A model generated the notes under the pieces. That model made no database searches. It saw nothing but the letters and a program-made list of their open reading frames with translations, and was not told the origin of the DNA. A DNA stretch of 64,000 bases from Nocardioides marmoriginsengisoli (GTDB taxonomy: Bacteria > Actinomycetota > Actinomycetes > Propionibacteriales > Nocardioidaceae): the NCBI RefSeq assembly GCF_003725695.1, contig NZ_RJSE01000003.1, forward strand, positions 219,127 to 283,126, read 5' to 3'. Shown here piece by piece: positions 22,220-31,597 of the stretch. Position 1 is the stretch's first letter; the number at the start of each line of letters is the position of its first letter. A program made the translations under genes and the position numbers.

Positions 22220-23912
22220 TCAGCACGTGGCTGGTGGAGCCCTCCGTCCAGGAGCTCACCCCGAAGGACTTCAGCGGCTTGCTGTTCTCGTCGGCGACCT
22301 CGACGTCGTCGTCGGACGCGCCCAGCTCCTTGGCGAACTCGACGAGCGTCTCGCGCCAGCCCGAGTCGAAGTTGACGTAGAAGACGCCGGCGGCCTTGTC
22401 GGCGTTCGGCACCGCGTTCTTGAAGTTCGCGGTATCGCCGAGCGACCCGTCCTTCAGCAGCTCCTCGGCGTAGTCCTCCGACGGGCTGGCCACGATCCGC
22501 GAGTCCGAGGTCTTCAGGTGGATCGGGATGTCGGAGAGCTTGAAGCCCAGGGCGGTCTCGACCTTGCCGATCAGGTCCTCGATCTTCGAGGCGTCCCCGT
22601 CGATGCTCAGCCCGATCGTCGCGTTCGAGGGGTCGTCCAGCTCGTTCAGCTTGGCCGGCGCGTCCCCGCCGATCGAGAGCGTCACCGCCGAGCCCAGCAG
22701 GGTCTCCAGGTCGCCGGGGAACGACAGCCCGGTCTCCCGCTCGGCGTCCTTGAGGAAGTCGTTCGCCTCCGCTCCGGCGCCGCACTTGAACGACGTGAAC
22801 AGGTCCGACGCGTAGCCCTGGGGGATGCCGATGCCGGCCGCGATCGCGGTGTCCTTCGGGAGCTTGCTGATCTTGTCGCCGACCGCCGCGGACGAGTCGA
22901 GCTGCTCGACGCCGCGGGTCGCGAGCGAGAGCTCCATGCCGCCGCCGGCGAACCGGACCGTCCCGGCGAGGCCGTCGAATTTCTCCAGCTGGTCCTTGGC
23001 CGCGCCGAGCGGGTCGTCGCTGCACTCGGTCTTCAGCGGCACGGAGGTGCCGCCACCACCGCTCGAGCTGGGGTCAATGCCGCCGGTGAGTCCCTCGGTG
23101 AACGACTTGCCGAGCTCGTCGAGGCCGTCGGCCAGGTACTGCGCCGCCTTCTTCGCGACGTAGAAGTTCAGCACGCCCTGGTCCCCGGCCTCGTCGGTCC
23201 AGCGCTGGTAGGCGGCGTCGTCGGCGAGCGGCTTCTTGGCGCCGTCGTCCAGGATCTGCTGCGCGTGCTTGGCGCTGTCGCTGGCGATCAGGTAGTCGTC
23301 GCCGACCGCGAAGCCGAAGTCGGTCCCGAAGTCGCCGCAGCGGGCGACCTTGCCGAAGCCCGCCTGGGCCTTGTCCCCGTCGGTGACCTGGATCGCGATC
23401 GCCGGCACCGGGAGGTCGTCACCGAGGTCGACGGCCGCGACCGCCGCGCGCTTGCCGATCCACGGCTCGACGTCCTTCTCGAAGTCGAAGTCCTTGCAGC
23501 CGGCTGCCTCGGTCGCCTTCTCGAAGAGGAACTTCCGCAGGTCGTCCTGGGTCTCCAGGCCGAGGTTCTCGCGCAGCGCCGGGAACTTGCGGATCGCCTT
23601 GATCGCCTCGATCTTCTGGCCCGCGGACGGGTTCAGGTCGACGCTGAGGATCGCGATCGTCGAGGTCGGCAGGGCCTCCGCGGGCTGCGGTCCGCCGGCG
23701 AAGAAGACCTTCCAGGTGGCGAACGCGCCGCCACCGAGCACGGCTACGACCAGGACGGCCACCGTCGCGATGATCGCCGTACGACGCTTTCCGCGTCCGG
23801 CCGCCTCGGGTGCGGGCGCTACCGGGATCTGGGCGGTCGGCTCGGCGTCGACCGGGAGCGGGGCCGTCGGCTCGGTGCCCTCGGGCATCTCGGGAGGGTG
23901 GGTGTCAGACAT
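22200..23912 (-). CDS. DUF3352 membrane-anchored protein
   Basis: A 570-residue protein. A Pro/Glu/Thr-rich cytoplasmic N-terminus (1-42) leads to one membrane helix (TAIIATVAVLVVAVLGGGAFATW, about 45-67 as a type II anchor), then a large extracytoplasmic domain with DUF3352 features (ALPTSTIAILSVDLNPS; DDYLIASDS; later LSIGGDAP). The protein appears to contain two related halves. A Ser/Gly linker lies near residue 290. Function unknown. ATG at 23912 has AAGGGA upstream. Confidence 0.84.
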   Translation of the reverse strand: MSDTHPPEMPEGTEPTAPLPVDAEPTAQIPVAPAPEAAGRGKRRTAIIATVAVLVVAVLGGGAFATWKVFFAGGPQPAEALPTSTIAILSVDLNPSAGQKIEAIKAIRKFPALRENLGLETQDDLRKFLFEKATEAAGCKDFDFEKDVEPWIGKRAAVAAVDLGDDLPVPAIAIQVTDGDKAQAGFGKVARCGDFGTDFGFAVGDDYLIASDSAKHAQQILDDGAKKPLADDAAYQRWTDEAGDQGVLNFYVAKKAAQYLADGLDELGKSFTEGLTGGIDPSSSGGGGTSVPLKTECSDDPLGAAKDQLEKFDGLAGTVRFAGGGMELSLATRGVEQLDSSAAVGDKISKLPKDTAIAAGIGIPQGYASDLFTSFKCGAGAEANDFLKDAERETGLSFPGDLETLLGSAVTLSIGGDAPAKLNELDDPSNATIGLSIDGDASKIEDLIGKVETALGFKLSDIPIHLKTSDSRIVASPSEDYAEELLKDGSLGDTANFKNAVPNADKAAGVFYVNFDSGWRETLVEFAKELGASDDDVEVADENSKPLKSFGVSSWTEGSTSHVLIKLSTD

Positions 23913-23994
23913 GCGGATCCCTTGCTCGGGCGGTGCGCTGACGCCGGGTGCACGAGGACGTCAGGAGCCGGTGGGCGGGTTAGATCGCCGCACT

Positions 23995-24618
23995 TTACCC
24001 GTTCCGGCCGGTGTCGGTCCCGTAGCCGTACTGCTGCAGCGCCTGGTGGTACGAACGGCTCGACTCCCGCATCTCGCCGCCGACCAGGCCGACCAGCGCT
24101 CCGGCGAGCGCCGCGGTGGGCCAGACGAAGGCCAGGCCCTTCGAGGCGTACTCGAGCTGCAGCGGCACCTTGTCGCCCACGGCCACCGAGGCCAGAGCCG
24201 CGTTCGGGTCGCCGGGCCCGAGGAGCAGGCCGATCTCCTTGGTCAGGTACCACGCCAGGGTGCTGCCGGCGACGATCCAGACCACCATCAGCACCGGGGC
24301 GCGGAAGCGCAGCAGCATCAGAGCCAGTCCGCTGACCGCACCGCCGACCGCCGCGACCACGAAGAACCAGCCGTCGGCCGCGACCTGCACCGCCAGCTGC
24401 TGCTCGTCCATAGTGCCGTTGTCGGTGGTCCGGGTGTACTCGGCCAGCGGTGTCACCTGCCACCAGATCACGGCCGCGATCAGCCCCGCGACGACGAACC
24501 AGGCCAGCACGAAGGACAGGTCCACCAGCCGCGGCAGCACCTTGCGGAGCAGCATCGCGTCGAAGTCGTCGACCTCGTTCGGGTACGACGGACCGGCCGG
24601 CGCCTCCGGGCCGCTCAA
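23995..24618 (-). CDS. Four-helix membrane protein of unknown function
   Basis: A 207-residue protein with four predicted membrane helices: about residues 33-53, 84-102, 107-125 and 165-182. A charged N-terminus (NEVDDFDAMLLRKVLPR) and a C-terminal tail ending YGYGTDTGRNG face the cytoplasm. I do not recognise the family with confidence; its layout resembles DUF2567-type actinobacterial proteins. The TTG at 24618 is the best start I can see. It lies 22 bases after dnaE and 82 bases before the DUF3352 gene, on the same strand. Confidence 0.72.
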   Translation of the reverse strand: MSGPEAPAGPSYPNEVDDFDAMLLRKVLPRLVDLSFVLAWFVVAGLIAAVIWWQVTPLAEYTRTTDNGTMDEQQLAVQVAADGWFFVVAAVGGAVSGLALMLLRFRAPVLMVVWIVAGSTLAWYLTKEIGLLLGPGDPNAALASVAVGDKVPLQLEYASKGLAFVWPTAALAGALVGLVGGEMRESSRSYHQALQQYGYGTDTGRNG

Positions 24619-24640
24619 CGTGGGAACCTGTTCATCCTCA

Positions 24641-27600
24641 CTAGCCTAGACACCCGGGCCCCAGGAGCTGCTTGAGGTCCGCGACCAGCGCCGGACTGGG
24701 GGTCACCCGCAACTGGTCGGGCAGCTTCATCACCTTGGTCGACTGCCGGCTCATCAGCTTGAGCCGGACCTCGGAGGTGCCGGGGTGGGTGGCCAGGATC
24801 TCCTTGAGCTGGTCCACCACCGCGGCGGTGCATCGGGTCGAGGGCATCGCGATCATGACCGGGCCGCTGGGGCCGTCGTTGAGGTCCGGGAGGGTGACCT
24901 CCTGGCCGTGCAGCTCGGGCTGGTCCTTCTGCCGGGACAGCCGGCCCTTGACCGTCACGATGGCGTCCTCGGTGAGCAGGGTCGCCGCGAGCTGGTAGGC
25001 ACTCGGGAAGAGCAGGACGTCGATCGCGCCCTCGAGGTCCTCGAGCGTCACCATCGCCCAGGTGTCGCCGCGCTTCGTCATCTTCCGCTGGACCGAGGTG
25101 ATCAGACCGGAGACCGTGATCGGCGAGCCGTCGGCGCGCTCCTCGTCCATCAGCAGCTGGCCGATGGTGCAGTCGCTCGACGAGGCCAGGATGTGCTCGA
25201 CGCCGATCAGCGGGTGGTCGCTCACGTAGAGGCCGAGCATCTCGCGCTCGTGCCCGAGCAGGACCATCTTGTCCCAGTCCTCGATGTCGGGGATGCCGAC
25301 CGAGACCCCGAATCCCGGATCGGCACCGTCGGCCTCGTCGAGGCCCGCGAACAGGGAGTCCTGCCCGATCGCCTCGTTCTTCTTCAGGTCGGCGTACTGG
25401 TCGACGGCGGCTTCGTGGATGGCGACGATCGCGCGGCGCTTGTGCTTCATGTCGTCGAACGCACCGGCCTTCGCCAGCGACTCGATGACCCGCTTGTTGC
25501 ACACGACCGCCGGCACCTTGTCCATGAAGTCGTTGAAGTCGGCGTACCGGCCCTTCTCGCCCCGGGCGGTGACGATGCCGTCGACGACGTTGTGCCCGAC
25601 GTTGCGGACCGCGGTGAGGCCGAACCGGATGTCGTTGCCGACGGCGGTGAAGTCGTGCGCCGACGCGTTCACGTCCGGGGGCAGCACCTGGATCTTCATC
25701 CGGCGGCACTCGTTGAGGTAGATCGCCATCTTGTCCTTGGTGTCCTTGACGGACGTCAGGAGGGCGGCCATGTACTCGGTCGGGTAGTTCGCCTTGAGGT
25801 AGGCGGTCCAGTAGGTGATGACCCCGTACGCCGCCGAGTGCGACTTGTTGAACGCGTAGTCCGCGAACGGGACCAGGATCTCCCAGAGCTTCTTGATCGC
25901 GTCCCGCGGGTAGCCGCGCTCGAGCATGCCGGCCTCGAAGCCGTCGTACTCCTTGGCGAGCTTCTCGGCGTCCTTCTTGCCCATCGCGCGGCGCATGTTG
26001 TCGGCGGCGCCCAGGGAGAAGCCGGCGAGCACCTGCGCGATCGCCATCACCTGCTCCTGGTAGACGATCAGGCCGTAGGTCTCCCCCAGGACCGGCTCCA
26101 GCGCGGCCGCCAGGGCCGGGTGGATCGGCTCGATCGGCTGGCGGCCGTTCTTGCGGTGCGCGTACTTGTTGTGCGAGTCGGCACCCATCGGGCCGGGACG
26201 GTAGAGCGCGCTGACCGCGGTGATGTCGGCGAACTGGTCGGGCTGCATCGAGCGCAGCAGCGCCCGCATGCCGCCGCCATCGAGCTGGAAGACGCCCAGC
26301 GTGTCGCCGCGGCCCATCAGCTCGTAGGTCGCCCGGTCGTCGAACGGCAGCTCCTCCAGGACCACCTTCTCGCCGCGGTTGGCCTCGATGTTGGCCAGCG
26401 CGTCCTCGAGCGTGCGGAGGTTGGAGAGGCCCAGGAAGTCCATCTTGACCAGGCCGAGCGACTCGCACATCGGGTAGTCGAACTGGGTGATCACCGCGCC
26501 GTCCTGCGGGCGCGCCATGATCGGCACGATGTCGATCAGCGGCTCGCTGGACATGATCACGCCGGCCGCGTGCACGCCCCAGTTGCGGATCTGGCCCTCG
26601 AGACCGAGCGCGGTGCCGTAGATCGTCCGGACGTCGTGGTCCTGGTCGTGCAGGGTGCGGAACTCGCCGCCCTCGTTGTACCGCTTGTGCTCGGCGTTGA
26701 AGATGTCCTTGAGCGCGACGCCCTTGCCCATCACGTCGGCCGGCAGCGCCTTGGTGATCTTGTCGCCGATCGCGAAGCCGTGGTCGAGCACCCGGGCCGC
26801 GTCCTTGATCGCGGCCTTCGCCTTGAGCCGGCCGAAGGTCGCGATCTGGGCGACCCGCTCGGAGCCGTACTTGTCGCTGACGTACTGGATGACCTCGCCA
26901 CGGCGGACGTCGTCGAAGTCGATGTCGAAGTCGGGCATCGAGGGGCGCTCGGGGTTGAGGAACCGCTCGAAGAAGAGGCCGTGCTCCAGCGGGCACAGGT
27001 CGGTGATCCGCAGCGCGTATGCCGCGATCGACCCGGCACCGGAACCACGACCGGGGCCGACCCGGATGCCGTTGTCCTTGGACCAGCCGATGAAGTCGGC
27101 GACCACGAGGTAGTACCCGCAGTAGCCCTTCTGCGAGATGATCCCGAGCTCCATCTCGACGCGCTCGCGGACCGCCTCGGTGAGCCGGTCCCCCGGGTAG
27201 CGGGCCTCGATGCCGCGCCAGACCTCCTTGCGGAACCAGGACTCCTCGGTCTCGCCGGCCGGTACGTCGGCACGTGCCATGTAGCCGCCGGTCGACTCGG
27301 TGAACTCGACCTGGCAGCGCTCGGCGATCGCCAGGGTGTTGTCGCACGCCTCGGGCATCCCGAAGCCGTCGGCCCAGAGCGCGCGCATCTCGGCGGCCGA
27401 CTTGATGTAGTAGCCGCCGCCGTCGAACTTGAGCCGGTTGGTGTCCGAGAGCCGCTTGCCGGAGGCGACGCAGATCAGGGCGTCGTGGGCGTCCGCGTCC
27501 TCGGGGTTGTTGTAGTGCGAGTCGTTCGTGGCGATCGGCGGGATGCCGAGCTGCTTGCCCAGCTTGAGCAGGTCGTCGCGGACCCGCTTCTCGATCGAGA

Positions 27601-28204
27601 TGCCGTGGTCCATCAGCTCGAGGAAGACGTTCTCCCGGCCGAAGATGTCCTGGAGCTCGCCGGCCTCCTGGACCGCCTCTTCCCACTGACCCAGGCGCAG
27701 ACGCGTCTGGATCGCGCCGCTCGGGCAGCCCGTCGAGACGATCAGGCCCTTGCTGTGCGCCTGCAGAATCTCCTTGTCCATCCGCGGCTTGAAGTAGTAG
27801 CCCTCGAGGCTGGAGAGCGAGGAGAGCCGGAAGAGGTTGTGCATCCCCTCGGTCGACTCCGACCACATCGTCATGTGGGTGTACGCGCCACCGCCTGCTA
27901 CGTCGTCGCCACCCTCCTCGGCGGCGTCGCCGCGACCCCAGCGGACCCGGCGGCGCTCGGAGCGCTGCGTCCCGGGCGTCACGTACGCCTCGATCCCGAT
28001 GATCGGCTTGACGCCGTACTTCTTCGCCTTGGAGTAGAAGTCGAAGGCCCCGTGCAGGTTGCCGTGGTCGGTCATCGCGATCGACGTCATCCCGAGGTCG
28101 TTCACCCGGGAGAACAGGCCGTCCAGCAGCGAGGCGCCGTCGAGCATCGAGTACTCGGTGTGCACGTGCAGGTGGACGAAGTCGTCACCGGAACCGTTCG
28201 GCAT
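24641..28204 (-). CDS. dnaE: DNA polymerase III alpha subunit (replicative)
   Basis: A 1187-residue C-family polymerase, DnaE1 type. The N-terminal PHP domain keeps the metal-binding set (HLHVHTEYSMLDG, MTDHGNLHG, TNDSHYN), which in mycobacteria gives proofreading. Polymerase Asp residues are in PDFDIDFDD; GPGRGSGAGS, GVFQLDGGGM and the HhH, OB (VSGLITSVQRK) and C-terminal regions follow. Full length. A TAGGCT -10-like element at 28282-28287 could drive it with a leader of about 75 bases, after the htpX terminator hairpin. Confidence 0.97.
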   Translation of the reverse strand: MPNGSGDDFVHLHVHTEYSMLDGASLLDGLFSRVNDLGMTSIAMTDHGNLHGAFDFYSKAKKYGVKPIIGIEAYVTPGTQRSERRRVRWGRGDAAEEGGDDVAGGGAYTHMTMWSESTEGMHNLFRLSSLSSLEGYYFKPRMDKEILQAHSKGLIVSTGCPSGAIQTRLRLGQWEEAVQEAGELQDIFGRENVFLELMDHGISIEKRVRDDLLKLGKQLGIPPIATNDSHYNNPEDADAHDALICVASGKRLSDTNRLKFDGGGYYIKSAAEMRALWADGFGMPEACDNTLAIAERCQVEFTESTGGYMARADVPAGETEESWFRKEVWRGIEARYPGDRLTEAVRERVEMELGIISQKGYCGYYLVVADFIGWSKDNGIRVGPGRGSGAGSIAAYALRITDLCPLEHGLFFERFLNPERPSMPDFDIDFDDVRRGEVIQYVSDKYGSERVAQIATFGRLKAKAAIKDAARVLDHGFAIGDKITKALPADVMGKGVALKDIFNAEHKRYNEGGEFRTLHDQDHDVRTIYGTALGLEGQIRNWGVHAAGVIMSSEPLIDIVPIMARPQDGAVITQFDYPMCESLGLVKMDFLGLSNLRTLEDALANIEANRGEKVVLEELPFDDRATYELMGRGDTLGVFQLDGGGMRALLRSMQPDQFADITAVSALYRPGPMGADSHNKYAHRKNGRQPIEPIHPALAAALEPVLGETYGLIVYQEQVMAIAQVLAGFSLGAADNMRRAMGKKDAEKLAKEYDGFEAGMLERGYPRDAIKKLWEILVPFADYAFNKSHSAAYGVITYWTAYLKANYPTEYMAALLTSVKDTKDKMAIYLNECRRMKIQVLPPDVNASAHDFTAVGNDIRFGLTAVRNVGHNVVDGIVTARGEKGRYADFNDFMDKVPAVVCNKRVIESLAKAGAFDDMKHKRRAIVAIHEAAVDQYADLKKNEAIGQDSLFAGLDEADGADPGFGVSVGIPDIEDWDKMVLLGHEREMLGLYVSDHPLIGVEHILASSSDCTIGQLLMDEERADGSPITVSGLITSVQRKMTKRGDTWAMVTLEDLEGAIDVLLFPSAYQLAATLLTEDAIVTVKGRLSRQKDQPELHGQEVTLPDLNDGPSGPVMIAMPSTRCTAAVVDQLKEILATHPGTSEVRLKLMSRQSTKVMKLPDQLRVTPSPALVADLKQLLGPGCLG

Positions 28205-28358
28205 GGAGCGGGGATCACCTTCCCGAGGGGTCTGTGGGTGGGGACGCCGAAGCGTCTCGGAACTGCCTGGGGAAGGCTGTCAGCCTACGTCCCCGATGAC
28301 CGCGATTGTGTCAGGCACGGCCGACATTCCGACGGCCGGGACGGCTGGCCGAAAGGGA

Positions 28359-28390
28359 CGCCCGGCGCGTCGGTGACGACACGCCGGGCG
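28359..28390 (-). terminator. Hairpin between htpX and dnaE
   Basis: Arms CGCCCGGCG (28359-28367) and CGCCGGGCG (28382-28390) with a 14-base loop, 18 bases past the htpX stop and followed on the minus strand by TCCCTTTC. It would separate htpX from dnaE. Confidence 0.6.
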
Positions 28391-28407
28391 GCTGGGAGAT
28401 CCGGGGC

Positions 28408-29298
28408 TCAGAACCCGCCGGGACCCCGTCCGGCCATCGCCTGCAGCCGGGCGATCCGGTCGGCGGTCGGCGGGTGCGTCGAGAACAGCTTGGACATGTC
28501 CTGGGCGCGGAACGGGTTCGCAATCATCAGGTGGCTGGCGTTCTGCAACTGCGGGGTGACCTGCAGCGGCCGGGCCGCGACCCCGTGCTCCAGCTTGTTC
28601 AGCGCGCTGGCCAGGGCCATCGGGTCGCCGGTGAGCCGGGCGCCGTCCTCGTCGGCGTCGTACTCGCGGGTGCGACTGATCGCCATCTGGATCACCGAGG
28701 CGGCGATCGGCGCGAGCAGCGACATCAGGATCAGCACGAACGGGTTCGGGCGGTCCTCGTCGTTGCCGCCGCCGCCGAACATCGAGGCGAACATCATCAT
28801 CTGCGCGACCGAGGTGATCACCCCGGCGAGAGCAGCGGCCACCGAGGAGGTCAGGATGTCGCGGTTGTAGACGTGCATCAGCTCGTGGCCGAGGACGCCG
28901 CGCAGCTCGCGCTCGTCGAGCAGGGTCAGGATGCCCTGGGTGCAGCACACCGCCGCGTGGTCGGGGTTGCGCCCGGTCGCGAACGCGTTCGGGGCGTCGG
29001 TCGGCGAGACGAAGAGCGCCGGCATCGGCTGGCCCGCGGTCATCGAGAGCTCGCGGACGATCCGGTACATCGCCGGCTGCTCGGCCTCGGTGACCGGTAC
29101 CGCGCGCATTGCCTTGATCGCGATCTTGTCGGAGTTCCAGTAGCCGTACGCCGTCATCCCGACGCCGAGCAGGGCGAACAGCCAGATGAAGGCCATGCTG
29201 CCGGTGGAGGCGCTGACCAGGCCGCCGATGGCGAGCAGCAGGCCGAAGATCCCGCCGAGGAGGAGGGCCGTCTTCAGTCCGTTGAAATGGTTGTGCAT
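28408..29298 (-). CDS. htpX: HtpX-like membrane zinc metalloprotease (M48B)
   Basis: A 296-residue membrane protease of the HtpX family. The zinc motif HExxH is in [12 protein letters not shown], the third ligand Glu in [17 protein letters not shown]; two N-terminal helices and another pair (about 145-195) cross the membrane. ATG at 29298 is chosen because GGAG lies five bases upstream; an in-frame start at 29340 would add residues without match to the family. Likely role: turnover of damaged membrane proteins. Confidence 0.94.
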   Translation of the reverse strand: MHNHFNGLKTALLLGGIFGLLLAIGGLVSASTGSMAFIWLFALLGVGMTAYGYWNSDKIAIKAMRAVPVTEAEQPAMYRIVRELSMTAGQPMPALFVSPTDAPNAFATGRNPDHAAVCCTQGILTLLDERELRGVLGHELMHVYNRDILTSSVAAALAGVITSVAQMMMFASMFGGGGNDEDRPNPFVLILMSLLAPIAASVIQMAISRTREYDADEDGARLTGDPMALASALNKLEHGVAARPLQVTPQLQNASHLMIANPFRAQDMSKLFSTHPPTADRIARLQAMAGRGPGGF

Positions 29299-29365
29299 GT
29301 CTACTCCAACGTGCGGTGGGCGGGCCGGGTTCCCCGGCACCGGCGGACCGGACGTGATCCGGACC

Positions 29366-30097
29366 TCATCGTGGACCCCGGGACTCGTAGGCGTCCAGGG
29401 ACTCCGAGATCACCGCGTGCATGATCCGGGCGATCGCGTCGGCGCCGAGCCCCGGGGCGTGCGCCGCCATCCGCTCGGCAATGGCCCGCTCCCGGGCGCT
29501 GTCGCGACCCTGCTGGCCGGGGGTGGACTTGTAGCCCTGCACGGTCGCGGTGAGTGCGAACCTGCGCGCGAGCAGCAGCGCGAGCTCGTCGTCGACGTCG
29601 TCGATCCGGCCCCGCAGGTAGCGGATCGGGTCCTGACCGGGCCAGGCCATCCGTACGTCGGGCGAGCGCTCCGCGTTGGCGGAGCCGTCGGTGTGCTCCA
29701 GCTCCACCAGCCCGTGCCGGTGGTAGAACCCCCGCGCCGAGGCGTTGCTGGCGAAGACCCAGAGCCCGAACCCGTCGGGGCGCTGCGCCTTGATCAGGTC
29801 CAGGAGCATCGAGCCGATGCCCGAGCCCTGCCGAGGCGGCCCGACGTACAGGGAGTTCAGCCAGGCGCCGTCGAGCATCGCGAACCCGATGATCTCGCCG
29901 TCCTCGGCGACCCAGTACTCGTGGGTGTCGCAGTGGTCGGCGAACCACTGCCGGATCGCGTCGTCGTCGCTGACCACCGGTGGCATCTGCGGCACCGCGT
30001 CCCGCCGGGTCGCGATGAACAGCTCGGCGATCTCGGCCAGGTCCTCGGCTGTCCCGGGCCGGATCAGGACGTCGGCGTCGCTCTCAATCGGCGTCAC
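29366..30097 (-). CDS. GNAT acetyltransferase - chorismate mutase fusion
   Basis: A 243-residue two-domain protein. Residues 10-150 are a GNAT acetyltransferase with the acetyl-CoA loop [14 protein letters not shown] and a C-terminal [19 protein letters not shown]. Residues 157-240 match AroQ-type chorismate mutase: Arg162, Arg179, Lys190, Asp199, Arg202 and Glu203 fall at exactly the spacing of E. coli Arg11, Arg28, Lys39, Asp48, Arg51 and Glu52. The C-terminal helix ends [10 protein letters not shown], with an acidic residue near the Gln88 position. GTG at 30097 has GGAG seven bases upstream and overlaps rluD by 14 bases. Confidence 0.86.
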   Translation of the reverse strand: MTPIESDADVLIRPGTAEDLAEIAELFIATRRDAVPQMPPVVSDDDAIRQWFADHCDTHEYWVAEDGEIIGFAMLDGAWLNSLYVGPPRQGSGIGSMLLDLIKAQRPDGFGLWVFASNASARGFYHRHGLVELEHTDGSANAERSPDVRMAWPGQDPIRYLRGRIDDVDDELALLLARRFALTATVQGYKSTPGQQGRDSARERAIAERMAAHAPGLGADAIARIMHAVISESLDAYESRGPR

Positions 30098-31025
30098 GGA
30101 TCTTCTCCAGGGCGCGGGCCAGGTCGTCGGGGTAGGGCGAGGTGAACTCGACGTACTCCCCCGAGTCCGGGTGCGTGAAGCCGAGCCGTACGGCGTGCAG
30201 CCACTGCCGCTCCAGGCCTAGCCGCTTCGCCAGGGTCGGGTCGGCGCCGTAGGTCAGGTCGCCGACGCAGGGGTGCTTCAACGCCGCCATGTGCACCCGG
30301 ATCTGGTGGGTGCGCCCGGTCTCCAGCTGGATCTCGAGCAGGCTGGCGAAGCGGTGCGCCTCGAGCGTCTCGTAGTGGGTGACGCTGTGCTTGCCGTCCT
30401 CGCGGACCGCGAACTTCCAGTCCGACTTCGGCGCCCGGCCGATCGGGGCGTCGATGGTGCCCTCCAGCGGATCCGGGTGGCCCTGGACGAGGGCGTGGTA
30501 GGTCTTGTCGATCTCCCGGTTGCGGAAGGCGTTCTTGAGAACCGAGTAGGCGCGCTCGCCCTTGCAGATCACCATCACGCCGGAGGTGCCGACGTCGAGG
30601 CGCTGGACGATGCCCTGCCGCTCGGGCGCTCCGCTGGTCGCGATCCGGTAGCCGGCGGCGACCAGGTGCCCGACCACCGTCGGACCGGTCCAGCCCATCG
30701 ACGGGTGCACGGCGACGCCGACCGGCTTGTCGATCACCACGATCGACTCGTCGTCGTGGATGACGGTGATGCCCTCGACCTCTTCGGCGTTGATCTCCAG
30801 CGGGTTCGCGACCGGGGGCAGGCTCACCTCGAGCAGGGCGCCGGGCAGCAGCCGGTCGGACTTCGACGCGGCCGAGCCGTCCAGGGCCACGAGCCCCTGG
30901 CGGACCAGGTCGGCGGCCTTGGAGCGGGAGATGCCGAACATCCGGGCCAGCCCGACGTCGACCCGCTCGCCGGCGAGGCCGTCCGGCACCAGCAGGGCGC
31001 GCTCGTCGCTCGTCGGGGTCGTCAT
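30084..31025 (-). CDS. rluD: RluA-family 23S rRNA pseudouridine synthase (RluD-like)
   Basis: A 313-residue RNA pseudouridine synthase. An N-terminal S4 domain ([26 protein letters not shown]) precedes the catalytic domain with [11 protein letters not shown] (catalytic Asp), [14 protein letters not shown] and [10 protein letters not shown]. Probably modifies helix 69 of 23S rRNA. Start ATG overlaps the lspA stop (ATGA), a conserved lspA-rluD pairing. Confidence 0.94.
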   Translation of the reverse strand: MTTPTSDERALLVPDGLAGERVDVGLARMFGISRSKAADLVRQGLVALDGSAASKSDRLLPGALLEVSLPPVANPLEINAEEVEGITVIHDDESIVVIDKPVGVAVHPSMGWTGPTVVGHLVAAGYRIATSGAPERQGIVQRLDVGTSGVMVICKGERAYSVLKNAFRNREIDKTYHALVQGHPDPLEGTIDAPIGRAPKSDWKFAVREDGKHSVTHYETLEAHRFASLLEIQLETGRTHQIRVHMAALKHPCVGDLTYGADPTLAKRLGLERQWLHAVRLGFTHPDSGEYVEFTSPYPDDLARALEKIRDAD

Positions 31026-31597
31026 GCGGGCCCGGACTCCTTGGGCTCCTCGGCGGACTCCTCGGCGGTCGCCGGCTGGCCGGAGAGCGGGATCCCCCGG
31101 AAGGAGAACAGGATGATCAGGCCGGCGGCGATGTTGATGCAGATGTCGGCCACGTTGAAGATCGGCCAGTTCGGCAGGGCCAGGAAGTCGACCACGTGGC
31201 CGCGCAGGGGGCTGGGGTCCCGGAACAGCCGGTCGGTGAGGTTGCCGGCGATCCCGGCCAGCAGCAGTCCGATCGCCCACGCCCAGCCGAGGGTGCCGAC
31301 CCGGCGGGCGACCACCAGGACCACCACGAACGCGATGATCGCGAAGGTGCTGATCCACTGCGTCAGACCGGTCCCGGTGCTGAACGCCGCCCCGGAGTTG
31401 AAAGTGAGCTGGAACTTCAGCAGCGAGCCGATGACGTTGACCTGCTCACCGTCGGAGAGACGGTGCACGGCGAGGGTCTTGGTGCCGAGGTCGACGGCCC
31501 AGGCCGCGACGGCGATACCGAGAACCCACCCGAGACGGGACCTGCTCCTGGTGGGGTGGGAGTCGCTGGTCAGCGACGCTCCTCGCGCTGCTTGCAT
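31022..31597 (-). CDS. lspA: Lipoprotein signal peptidase
   Basis: A 191-residue membrane aspartyl peptidase that cleaves prolipoproteins ahead of the lipidated Cys, acting on the many lipoproteins in this window (ZnuA, septum-formation pair). Catalytic Asp residues are in GNLTDRLFR and [10 protein letters not shown]; four helices are present. The start is uncertain: ATG at 31597 overlaps the dksA-like gene by 28 bases and lacks a clear ribosome site, and the frame stays open upstream to 31669. The C-terminal tail is acidic. Confidence 0.92.
   Translation of the reverse strand: MQAARGASLTSDSHPTRSRSRLGWVLGIAVAAWAVDLGTKTLAVHRLSDGEQVNVIGSLLKFQLTFNSGAAFSTGTGLTQWISTFAIIAFVVVLVVARRVGTLGWAWAIGLLLAGIAGNLTDRLFRDPSPLRGHVVDFLALPNWPIFNVADICINIAAGLIILFSFRGIPLSGQPATAEESAEEPKESGPA

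Noticed and set aside
24785-28870. A 1361-codon open frame on the plus strand opposite dnaE
   Set aside because: It is antisense to an intact dnaE, lacks recognisable domains and has the Val/Arg/Gly-rich make-up of high-GC shadow frames.
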